Notes under the pieces: generated by a model
Seen by the model: only the letters and a program-made list of their open reading frames with translations
Told to the model about the DNA's origin: nothing
Databases searched by the model: none
Assembly: GCF_018446385.1 (NCBI RefSeq)
Contig: NC_056002.1
Span: forward strand, 10,240,894 to 10,304,893
DNA length: 64,000 nucleotides
Reading direction: 5' to 3'
Source of the DNA: Zingiber officinale
Taxonomy: Eukaryota; Streptophyta; Magnoliopsida; Zingiberales; Zingiberaceae
Part shown: piece by piece, positions 54,001 through 64,000 of the stretch
How positions within the stretch are numbered: the first letter of the stretch is position 1
Layout of the letters: every line of letters starts with the position of its first letter
Program-made: the position numbers and the translations under genes

Positions 54001-56672
54001 AAAGCCTAATGGTTCCACTGTACAAAAATTTTGTATAAAGGTCTGAACCTTTCCTAGCTACCATGTGTTCTTTTAAATTAAACTTGGATCGCCTGCGGAA
54101 CTTAATACATTTGATCCCAAGTTTAACTTATATGTTCTTTTAGGTTTAGACTTGGATCTCATGCGGAACTTAACACGTTCGATCCAAATCACCTAGGTCA
54201 CAAAGTTAATTAAATATTAATTTCCAAATTTGGCTTCCAAGACTATATGACGAGGCACATGACCTTCTTGGATATGGGAACAACCACCACCGCCTAGACA
54301 AAGCCTTTTAAGGAAAGTTAATATTTAATTTCCTTAAATAACTCTAGGTTAACCAAAAAGAATAATCGAGTTCGAAAAGAAAACAAAAGAACACAACATC
54401 GAAAACTAATTCGAAATCTAGAATCACATACCTCTTGTATTTGGTATTTTTACAAAGAAATAAAACTAGTATGATGCGGAAAATAATTACTAGTTATACC
54501 TTTCTTTGTGAACTTTCAATGACCTCTTGATCTTCTACCGTATTCCTCTTCTAACCTCGGACATTGTGTGGGCAATGATCTTTCGAGATGAGAACCACCA
54601 AGGCACCTTCTTCTTCCTTCCTTCAAGTTTCGGCCAAGCAAAAACTTCCAAAGGATGAAGAACTTTTTCCACCAACCAAGCTTCAAGGGATACAAGAAAC
54701 AAGCCTCCTTTCTCTCCTTTTCTCCAAGCTAGATCTGGCCACTTCTATGTCTCCAAGAGGTGATGAAGTCTCGGCCACAAGAAGGAGAAGAGAGAAGGGG
54801 AAGGGGAAACTCTAGGGGCCGGCCACACCTAGGAAGAAAAGAGAGGAAGAAAAAGAATAGAGTTGTTCTTTCCATGAAGGCACCTCTACCCCCTCTTTTA
54901 TAATCCTTGGTCTTGGCAAATAAGGAAATTTTAATAAAAGCTTCCTTAATTCTTTTGCCATGAAAAGGAAAATTTAATTAATTAAAAATCAATTTTCTTT
55001 TCTCAATTCATATGGTCGGCCACCACAAGCTATAAACAAGGAGAGTTTTAATTAATTAAAACTTCCTAATTTGTCTCCAGAAATTTATAAAAATTTCTCC
55101 AATAATTTTAATCCCTTCATGGTTAGTAAAAAGGAAATTTTATAAATTAAAATCTTTCTTTTAAACATGTGGATAAAAAGAAAGTTATATCTAAAAATTA
55201 AAATCTCCTTTAATCTACAAATAAGGAAAGATATCAAATCTTTTCTTAATCTCTTGTAGAAACTTATAAAAGAGAATATTTAATTTTTAAACTCTCTTTT
55301 AAATCATGAACATGGTTAAAAAGGAAAGTTTTCTTAAAATTTAAAATCCACCTTTTAATCAACAAATAAGGAAAGATTTCAAATTTTAAACTCTCTTTTA
55401 AACATGTAGATGATTTACAAAGAAGGAAAGTTTTTACCAAAAATTAAAACCATCCTTTTAATCTACAAATAAGGAAAGAGATTAATCTCTTCTCTTAATC
55501 TTTTGTAGAAAGCTATAAAAGGAAATTTTTAATTTTTAAACTCTCTTTTAAAACCATGATATCCACATAAGAAATAATTTTAATAAAAATCCTTTTTTAA
55601 TATTCTAGTGGCCGGCCACCTAAGCTTGGGACCCAAGCTTTGGCCGGTCACCAACTTGGCTCATCCACTTGGTCTTGGCCGGCCCTAGCTTGGGTTCCAA
55701 GCTAGCTTGGCTGGCCCCATTGGATGGATAAGAAGGTGGGTATGTGGTGGGTATAAATCTCTATATACAAGAGGCTACGATAGGGACCGAAAGGAGGAAT
55801 TGGTTTTGGTCTCCCGATGAAATTAAGCTTCCCGTGTTCGCCCCGAACACACAACTTAATTTCATCAATAATAATTCATTCCACTAAAAAACTATTATTG
55901 AACTACCGCACCAATCCCAAATTACATTTTGGGCTCCTTCTTATTATGAGTGTGTTAGTCTCCCTGTGTTTAAGATGTAGAATGTCCACTAATTAAATGA
56001 GTTACTGACAACTCACTTAATTAATATCTTAGTCTAAGAGTAGTACCACTCAACCTTATCGTCATGTCAGACTAAGTCCACTTGCAGGGTTTAACATGAC
56101 AATCCTTATGAGCTCCTCTTGGGGACATTATCAACCTAGATTACTAGGACACATTTTCCTTCTATAATCAACAGCACACACTATAAGTGATATCATTTCC
56201 CAACTTATCAGGCTTATTGATTTATCGAACTAAATCTCACCCATTGATAAATTAAAGAAATAAATATCAAATATATGTGCTTGTTATTATATTAGGATTA
56301 AGAGCACACACTTCCATAATAACTGAGGTCTTTGTCCTTTTATAAAGTCAGTATAAAAGAGACGACCTCTAATGATCCTACTCAATACACTCTAAGTGTA
56401 CTAGTGTAATTATATAGTTAAGACAAACTAATACCTAATTACACTACGATCTTCCAATGGTTTGTTCCTTTCCATCTTGATCGTGAGCTACTGTTTATAA
56501 TTTATAAGGTAATGATAACATGATCCTCTGTGTGTGACACCACACACCATGTTATCTACAATATAAATTAATTAAACAACTACATTTATCATAAATGTAG
56601 ACATTTGACCAATGTGATTCTTATTTCTAGATAAATATTTATACCAAAAGCTAAGCTTTTAGTATACATCCT
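54000..56672 (-). mobile_element. LTR-like insertion in element G gag (probable solo LTR)
   Basis: About 2.67 kb separates the two parts of G gag. On the minus strand it starts ATTAGGATGTATACTAAAAG, similar to TGTTAGGATG-type copia LTRs, and contains repeated AAAGGAAAGTTTT and GGCCGGCC blocks. The start base is not TG and no clear TSD is seen, so its exact edges and class are uncertain. The ORF 54588-54815 (75 aa) is Ser/Lys-rich and unrecognised. Confidence 0.55.
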
Positions 56673-56868
56673 AATAGATAGTTGGGGGAGTGGGAGGGAT
56701 TGGCTGCCGATTAGCCATCAGATTGACGATCACTTGTTGCTGCTCTGCTACTTGTCTCTGGAGTTGAGCAACAACTTCAGAGAGATCAGGTTCAGTTGCT
56801 CTGGGCTCTTCGTTCTCCAGTGCTTGGTCCTCAATACGAGAGGTACGGGGACGCCCTCTTCTTGACAT
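56671..56868 (-). pseudogene. Gag N-terminus of element G
   Basis: It begins MSRRGRPRTSR, the usual Tekay gag start, followed by an acidic part and the coiled segment LSEVVAQLQRQVAEQQQVIV. It runs into the 54000-56672 insertion at about residue 64. Confidence 0.85.
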
Positions 56869-57121
56869 CTAGTCATGTAGAGAAAGAAAACCTAAAATTG
56901 TCTCTATACTCTCTAGACATAAAAACATAGAAAGACAAACAAGAACTTTTATCTAGTTTAAGCACATACAAGCAAATATTTCTAAGAATTTCTCTATACT
57001 ACAAATAATAAGGAAAGGTATACTAAATAAAAGAATTTAAGTACTTTCTTACTTAAAGACGGCAAGGCTGATGCTGATGTGTGTGTGATGATGGAGAATG
57101 GGGACTGCTCTGATACCAACT
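56869..57121 (-). other. 5' leader and primer-binding site of element G
   Basis: The tRNA-iMet-type site TGGTATCAGAGC (57107-57118, minus) abuts the 5' LTR. The leader to the gag ATG is about 240 bp and non-coding. Confidence 0.85.
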
Positions 57122-59365
57122 TGTAACGACCCCACCCTCCTCCCTACTAGTCTGTGAGGGTGGGACGCTACTGGACTACTAACTTTACTTAACAGAGTTG
57201 CTCACATGTAAATATCAATACTTAAAACTCTCAAAAACTCAAAACATGCAACTAGTAGCAACTGCAACCATACATGACTCATCTCAACATACTACTCAAG
57301 TATATGCTTACAACTAAAACATATCAGTCTATATATGCATGCCAGAGTGATACAACTCAATTTATGGAACTAATGTGCACAACAATTAAAAGGAAGAATT
57401 CTAAAATATAAAATACTCAATGATTAAATCCAGTCACATGAAAGAATAGTTTCAACAGTCTAAATACAAAATCTTTATAAATTCTTAAGCAAGGTCCCAA
57501 GGCTTCCATAGTCCAGACATCACACATCCATCCACACCTTCTTGTCGCCTTCCTTCACTATAACTTTTCCTTTCTTTTATCTGCAGTAAGAGGAAAATGC
57601 AACTATAAGCAGAATGCTTAGTAAGCGCTATCTAACTCACAAAACTCGAATATGCATGTGAATATGAAGAAATCTAAAAACTGAATGCTTTAAAAGAAAT
57701 ACTACACATGCTCATCTAATAATAAAGGAATCAAACATACTAAAATGCTAAACATGTATAGCTGCTCATCTAATAGTAAATAATAGTAAGCAAAACTAAA
57801 CAACATGCTAGCATAAAAGAAAACCAAACTTGCTGATTTTTAAACTTGTGTGAGATTTATTTCACTTGTTCAAAAACTTATACTTTTATACTTCAAAATA
57901 ATAATCTCTTGGGCCCAGGCTTAGTACCATTGCGCGCTCCCTAATAAAAACTGAGGTAGCGAGCCACCAGTCCTACGAGGGTAAAGACCTTGGTCATACC
58001 AGGGCCGAGACCTCAGAAACGGTCACCTGGATTTGTTTAACGACAACCTTGGAAGTCGGGTACTATCCTTCTCAAGTAAAATACTTGTTACTTATTAATA
58101 CCTCTAATAAGAAGAATGCCTCGGCAATTAAACAGTAAGCTTAAACAACTATTCGTATTCATTGCATATATATAGTAAGCTAAAACTAAATGCTTGATCA
58201 CATGTTGTTCATATCCAACAAGTTCCATAGGAAATCAAAATCTGCATGCTTATAAATAAAACCATTCATGCATATTGAGGTGGTAAGGAAACTTAAATCT
58301 GTATGCTTGAAATAAACAACAAGATCTAAACTGAATTACTAAAGCCATAAGCACAAACTCGAAACTAGGGTTTGGATTATAGCACTTGAAAAATAAATCA
58401 CACATGCATTCAAAACTAAAAACTTGCTAAAGCTTAAAAACCCACGGCATGCTCAGATTTAGCAAGGAAATTCTAAAATTGAAATATCAAACTCCACAAC
58501 CAATGGATCATAAAACTGCAATCCACCGAACACTTCCAGAACCAACCATTCATGCCCATTCCAAAGCACAAACCGAAGCTTGAAAGACTCAAAATGAGCC
58601 GACTGTGCACATTGAGGTAGCAACAAATAAAAAGGATCTAGATATGAGATGCAGATTATAAGAGCTGGGGAGTCGAAACTACATGCTTAATCCATTCAAA
58701 TCCCTTTTCATCTTCTTTATAAAACTCATGGTGGCAACCTTCAAAATCCATAATCTTTACAGCATATTCCGAAATCCCAAAAGAACACTAAATCAAAACT
58801 CGAAACTACCCTTACCGCAGGTGAGTAGCACTTACCCTTGTTCTAGTTTCCGATGACTCCTCGCGCCTACGCGTTCTCCTCGCCGAGAGGATCGTGAGGA
58901 TGTGAAGAAAAACCCTCGGATTGATCCTTGGCCGGCCGCCGGAGATGAAGCCTAGCTTCTTCTTTGTTTCCGCCCAAGCAGGGACACCGCTCGAAATCGG
59001 GAGAAGGGGAGGTTTAGGTCACGAGAGAAAATAAAACCCTCTCTTAACTTATCCCTTTTTATATCTAAATATTTCTGTTATCAACTACTACTTAAATTAT
59101 TCTTCTTTGATCAGCACGGCCCTGCTGGGTTCTTGGTCAGCCGAGACAACTTAAGGCTTTGCTTAACCGGAGGTCTCCGGCGAACCTCGACTCAACCTCT
59201 TTATTTTTGCAACTTGTTTTCTTTTGGTAAAAATACCAAACGAACTCCGAAAATTACATAAAAATACTCTAAAAATTTCTAAAATTCTATAGAATATTTC
59301 CAAAGCATTTTCAAATATTTTCAAGCACTATTGGAACTCGAAATAAGAAAATTTGGATTGTTACA
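57122..59365 (-). repeat. 5' LTR of element G
   Basis: A 2244-bp partner of 24981-27279, with scattered substitutions and a few small deletions. One deletion removes part of the GGTTCGAACC motif near 59180. Confidence 0.92.
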
Positions 59366-59370
59366 GGGGG

Positions 59371-60916
59371 TATACAACATCTCATTTATTTTCTGAGTCC
59401 CATGTTGAAGGATGTTGAGAGCCAGTATACTAATTTGAAGAAATTGGCTCTCAAATTGGCTTTCATCATACGACGATTAAGGTTGTATTTCCTGGCCCAT
59501 CCCATCATTATACACACAAATAGCACTTTGAGCCGGGTGTTAACGAATCCAAAAACTTCTAGATGGTTGATCAAGTGGACCACCAAGTTGAGTGAATATG
59601 ATATTCAGTATCAGTTGAGGACATCCATCAAAGCTTAGGGCTTAGTAGATTTTCTAACTGAAGTTCCTGACCAAGAAGCCAATCGAACATGAAAATTTTA
59701 TATGGATGACTCCTCCATCCTGCGAGATAGTGGTATTGGGATATTATTAATATCCTCTCGGGAGAATATAATCTAATTCTCGGTCTGGCTCAACTTTTGA
59801 GAATCCAATAACGAGGCCAAGTATGAATCCTTGCTCACTGGACTTCAGGCAGTCAAGCAAGTCGAGCCCTTTCAAGTTATCAACTACTCATACTCCAATT
59901 GGTTGCTCAGCAACTAAAAGGAAGCTTTGAGACAAGGAATTATTGATTGTGATGCTACGCGGGCATCTTTGAGAAGCTGAAAGCCAACTTTCAAGAGGTT
60001 ACTTTACAAAAGATTACCCACATGGAGAATGAGAAGGAGGATGAGTTGGATAAACTAGAGAGCGCACTGGAAACTTGGAACCTAGCGGTCTCAGTATCTC
60101 AAGTTATGCTGGTTTCACAAATTGATCAAGCACTGGGCTTGGATCTGCCCGTCGACTAGAGAACACCTCTCATTGCTTTCCTCCAGCATGGAACTCTTCC
60201 CACCGATCCAAAGTTGGCTTGACTACTCAAGAGATGAGCATCCCATTTCACTTTGATTGGGGATATATTGTATCGGCGAGCCTTCTCGCGCTCCTTCCTC
60301 AAATGTCTTGGTACAGATGACATAGAGTATGTTATGAGAGAAATCCATGAAGGCATTTGCGGAGATCACATTAGGGGATGGATGCTCACTCTGAAGCCAC
60401 TACTGGCTAGACATTGTTGGCCAAATTTATAGGAAAATACCACTCAATTTGTCACTGCTTGTGTCCACTGTCAAAAACACGAGAACCTCTATGATCATCC
60501 GATTGAGTTTCTGAAGACTTAAACCATCTCTTACCCCTTCAATCAATGGGACATGATATTGTATGTCCTTGCTTGACTGAACCTCAATAAAAGAAGTATC
60601 ATCTAGTGGTCGTCGACAACTTCTCCAAATGGGTGGAGGTTGAAGTCTTGGCTTGAATAATGGCAGACGTTGTAAAAATGTTCCTATGGAAGAATATTGT
60701 CTACCAGTATGTCTTGCCTCACTAGATCATCTTGGATAATGGCCAGTAATTTCAAGACTGCCGACTAAGAGAATGGTGTAAAAGATTCAATATCCAGCAA
60801 ATCTTCACCTCGGTGACTTACACAGAGAAACGAGCAAAAGGAGATGGTCAACCAAGAAATAGTTCATGGGCTCAAATTAAATTGGACTACGTTAAGGGCA
60901 GCTGGATGGATGAACC
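59371..60916 (+). pseudogene. RNase H, archaeal RNase H and integrase remnant (element D)
   Basis: D resumes after G in the RNase H region: LKDVESQYTNLKKLALKLAF, RLRLYFLAHPIIIHTNS, LIKWTTKLSEYDIQYQ, matching J pol. Degraded archaeal RNase H (about 59690-60060), integrase zinc part and core (VVVDNFSKWVEVE, then LDNGQ) follow through many stops. It ends at 60916 at the right-hand copia-type LTR; the 3' LTR of D is not in the window. Confidence 0.85.
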
Positions 60917-63021
60917 TGTTAGTACAGTTAGCACTAATAATCAAACTTGAGTTTAAATGTATGATAAATGGTTAAAGTTAGATTTTCTGTATTCTAATTT
61001 GGTTACACAAGTGTGTAGGAATGAATGACTTGATGAATCTAGATGACTTGACATTAGGCTGAAGTCTAGTTAGATATGAAGAACATGATAACTAGCAGAA
61101 AGCCCAGATGTGTTAATATCCAATAAGAAGTCCAATTGGGTCTGCATGACCTAACAACTGACAGAAATTCAGATATGACATCTAGTAGGAAGACCTGGTG
61201 GGTCAAAAGATCAAAGTTAAGTATGTAATTAGTAAGTGGAGGTAAGCACTGGAGGTGAGAGATCTAGTGAGGATGTGTTCCCCATTGAGGAAACATGAGG
61301 CATCAGTTCGACCTAGAGTTTTAGTGAATCCAAGGTTATGACCGGACAACCTCAAGACTATCTAAATGTTTTAATACTTATATTTCATATTATGTCTATT
61401 TTGCTAACTCTGTGATACAGAAAATCAAAGTTGGTGTTCCTGCTCCGAGACTCCTTAGCATGACTTGCTTGTGAGATGGCATGTACGTTGACCACGATTG
61501 ACAAGTAGAGAAAGGATCACTTTCTCCAGAAGTATCTGCAAACAAAGATGCCGAGGAACGACCTAGCATTTGCACTATGACACTCAAGTCAGACATAATA
61601 ATAGGAAGAGGAATTGAAGAAATAGAGAATTAGAGATGATACCTAACCTTACCCCCAACATACACTTTTATACTTTTCACGGGGACCTTCCATCTTCCCT
61701 TATTTAGGAGCATTAATTACCGATAGGAAATATCTTTGCTTGGGCTTCTTTGTCTTCAATGGAGCCAATATTAGTTGAGGAGCATTAATTACCGATATAG
61801 AATGTCTTTATATTGGCTTCTTTATCTTTAATGGTGGATGTCTTTATGTTGACTTCTTTACCTTTAATGGTGTTACAACAAATATGATGAAATCACTTTT
61901 GTTTTCCTCTCCCTTTGTTTTGACTTGTTATCAATACGCACAATGGTTATTTTCAACGTATGTTAATTATTAACACCCCTATTTGTTTATCCTTAACCCT
62001 TCAATGTTAAGGTAAATCTAACAGTCCTCTTAGCCTCCATAGGCAACCCCTATCGGTAGAGTACTTGAGATAGGTCGGAGCTACCTTCATCCCGATCGGT
62101 CAGGTACTTGGACAACTAACTGAGATAGCTAGCCGGTCGGTCATGTACTTGGACAACTAAATTGGACAGTTGGGCCGATTAGCTGTGTACTTGGGTTGCT
62201 ACTTGGACATCCAACCCAAGCCGAGCGATATTTATCCCGGTTGGTCAGATAGGCTTTATTTCGATCAATCTAGATTTGACTTTTCCATCCACGTAAGCAA
62301 AATATCTTGACTTGGAAGGACACGTTGAGGCTTTATCTTTTCCCCATATCAATTGGATTTAGAGCATTCTAGGTGTCCTGAAGGGATCTAGGCTCTTGAA
62401 CATTCAAGCAACCAGAGAGGATCCAGGCACCCAAAATGGCACGAATCCAGATTCACGAGCAAATGAGTTAGCATACACCGGTTTCCTAACCTACATCAAT
62501 GTCTAGGCATTCGGGAGTGGTCCAGGCATTGGGGAAGAGATAAAGGTGACTCAAATAAATCTTTGCCCAGGTGCATCCACATCAGCAGTCTAGGCGCCTA
62601 GAAGGGATCCATCCACTCGAAATACCCTATAAAAGAAGGGTTCGACTAGTAGCTCAACACAATCATTATCTATGACTTTCATACTTATGCGTTATTCCGA
62701 GAAGCTCTCTACGACACTAAAATGCTCCCACAACCAATGCTCAAGCTACTACTTTACTTTGTTGTTGATATAATTTGTTTATTTTCTTGTACTTAAATCT
62801 TTGTAACTATTTGAGTTATTAGTGGATTGCACAACGAAAGCACTAAGCGAGTGCGAACTTTGGAGTAGAAGTCGTCGAAGGCTTCGAATCAAGTAAAACC
62901 AACTTGTGTTAGCCTTATTTTCTTTCTCTTATTTCCGCTACTTTAATTTAACTCTTGTTTTATGAAAAAGTAAAAAAAAAGTGACGCGTGTTATTCACCC
63001 CTCGCACTTTTTGATTCTACA
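60917..63021 (+). repeat. 5' LTR of a right-hand copia-type element
   Basis: The LTR starts TGTTAGTACAG and ends TTCTACA, directly followed by the primer site ATTGGTATTAGAGC (63022). Parts resemble the F/I LTR family (GAGGCATCAGTTCGACCTAG, CTTTGGAGTAGAAGTCGTCG). It is longer (2105 bp against about 1300), with unrelated-looking DNA at about 61600-62330. ORF 61396-61596 is not a gene. Confidence 0.7.
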
Positions 63022-63417
63022 ATTGGTATTAGAGCAGAGTCGCTTTCAATTGGTGAAACCACCGTTCGAATAGATTTTTTTTTCATATGTCCTTTTTCTA
63101 GATTTATATTTTCAAATTTTTGCCTTAAGTTGGAATTGGTGTAATAATCTCTTCCGACAAATTTCACATTTTCTCATATTTGTTTGAAATAGGTGAAATG
63201 CCATTTGAGCTATTTTCATGTTTATTATTTTCCTTATACAACACTACTTATCCCAAGATGGAGTGTTGAAATATTTCTTTGAAATTGTGTTGTGCAAGAA
63301 AATGATATACAAATAAATGTTGGGGCGAAACATCCATGAACCTTCATCATACGAAATGGACTACTTCAAAATATGAATGCATAAGATGGAATGCTTCATA
63401 ATGATGCGTGACTTTGA

Positions 63418-63487
63418 CTGTGACATGGCACTAAGGCAATACACTCAAAACACTGTGACATGGCACTAAGGCAATCCACTCAAAACA
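63418..63487. repeat. 35-bp direct duplication
   Basis: Two adjacent copies of a unit starting CTGTGACATGGCACTAAGGC differ at one base. Confidence 0.95.
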
Positions 63488-63770
63488 CAAAAGAGAACAC
63501 AAAGACAATAAGTTTAATTTTAAGTTTATTATCTAACGAAATTATGTGCAGAATTGGAGAGCACCAAGATGTCTGCAAGTTATAAACTCAACTAACCAAG
63601 CTTCATGAGGATCTATCAAAGCTGAAGGATCAATTCAAAATAGAACTCAAACACGAGTCCAAACTGACATAAAAGTCTACAGAATTAGGGGTTGCGTTTA
63701 AGGTAAATGACATTTACCAAAAATCTCTGTCAGTAGTACTGTAGTATCTTAAGAGACATGCATGAGTCCT

Positions 63771-63910
63771 CAGGGCGTAGCACAGACGGTGGGCACATGA
63801 TATCTTTGGCGTAATGGTCAGGGGTCGATTCTCAGGAACTGATGACCTGGAGTTTACCCTACCATGTGACTGTGTACCTACATTACCCAAGAATGTCCTT
63901 ATGCGTCGTC
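63771..63910 (+). mobile_element. Candidate tRNA-derived SINE
   Basis: GCGTAGCACAGACGG (63775-63789) resembles a pol III A box and GGGTCGATTCTC (63822-63833) a B box, about 40 bp apart as in tRNA-derived SINEs. The tail is unclear and no TSD was found. Confidence 0.45.
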
Positions 63911-64000
63911 ATAACTTAAAAGCTAATTTTTGAAATATATATTTAACTAATTGATGATTAAACCTCAATTTAATACAATGTCAAACTATCTGCAAAATAA

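Larger units (their letters stand above)
24981..59365 (-). mobile_element. Element G: Tekay-like Ty3/gypsy chromovirus
   Basis: LTRs 24981-27279 and 57122-59365 (TGTAACGACC...TTACA on +). The TSD is GGGAG (24976-24980) against GGGGG (59366-59370). The minus-strand primer site TGGTATCAGAGC is at 57107-57118. Gene order on the minus strand is gag, protease, RT, RNase H, integrase, chromodomain, as in chromoviruses. Its own length is about 10 kb; the rest is nested elements (54000-56672, H, I with J). Several in-frame stops show it is dead. It inserted in the RNase H region of D. Confidence 0.92.
60917..64000 (+). mobile_element. Right-hand copia-type element, truncated by window end
   Basis: LTR 60917-63021 and primer site, then an AT-rich internal region. 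A decayed gag fragment at about 63545-63690 reads TQLTKLHEDLSKLKDQF, similar to KLAKLHEE in element C gag. The 3' LTR is not seen. It ends the visible part of element D. Confidence 0.65.

Noticed and set aside
1..64000. A wholly new defence or biosynthetic system
   Set aside because: Apart from FRS11 and ERF, every recognisable coding block belongs to known retroelement families; the unusual aspects are in how those elements are organised.

Overview
The window looks like nuclear DNA of a monocot flowering plant. Zingiberales is plausible from the repeat style, but this is a guess. The evidence is an intron-containing FAR1-related gene, an intronless GC-rich AP2/ERF gene, and about 56 kb of nested plant LTR retrotransposons (Tat and Tekay Ty3/gypsy, and Ty1/copia). 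No bacterial, phage or CRISPR-like features were seen.

Genic left arm (1-7672). A minus-strand FAR1-RELATED SEQUENCE 11-like gene has three coding exons (2764-1808, 1745-1302, 1090-473; 672 codons) and a probable 5' UTR intron (4062-2820). Next comes a minus-strand DREB-type AP2/ERF gene (5994-5467) with a good TATA box. The remaining intergenic DNA is AT-rich.

Retroelement nest (7673-64000). Target-site duplications (TSDs) and reading-frame continuity let it be unpacked. D is an old decayed Tat Ty3/gypsy element (+): LTR 7673-8468, then gag, protease/RT and RNase H/integrase remnants at 8469-9829, 23284-24980 and 59371-60916. Two large elements interrupt D.
(1) B, a copia-type gag-only element (9830-23278, TSD CGAAC). 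Its 5' LTR holds solo LTR F (10243-11521, TSD CCTCT). Its gag holds a Tat solo LTR E (12752-21085, TSD CCCTA), which is itself split by C, a young copia-type gag-only element (12786-20276, TSD CGCTG).
(2) G, a Tekay-like chromovirus (minus, 24981-59365, TSD GGGAG/GGGGG). It is interrupted by a ~2.67 kb LTR-like segment (54000-56672) in gag, by solo LTR H (46625-49690, TSD TAAGA) and by copia-type gag-only element I (27455-46596, TSD CTGTG). H and I landed 23 bp apart in the chromodomain. I is split by J, a young Tat element (+, 32764-44148, TSD CTTCC) with an intact 1388-codon pol ORF and a spliced antisense gene. On the right, a further copia-type element (60917 to the window end) cuts D and carries a candidate SINE.

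How they work together. Only J encodes a full set of enzymes: protease, RT, RNase H and integrase. The copia-type elements B, C and I keep LTRs, a tRNA-iMet primer site and a gag-like ORF but have no pol, so they must depend on enzymes from elsewhere; no copia pol occurs in the window. The most unusual content is these three gag-only families, their LTR architecture of spacer arrays plus palindrome clusters, and the antisense spliced gene of J. All coordinates and similarity estimates were read by eye.
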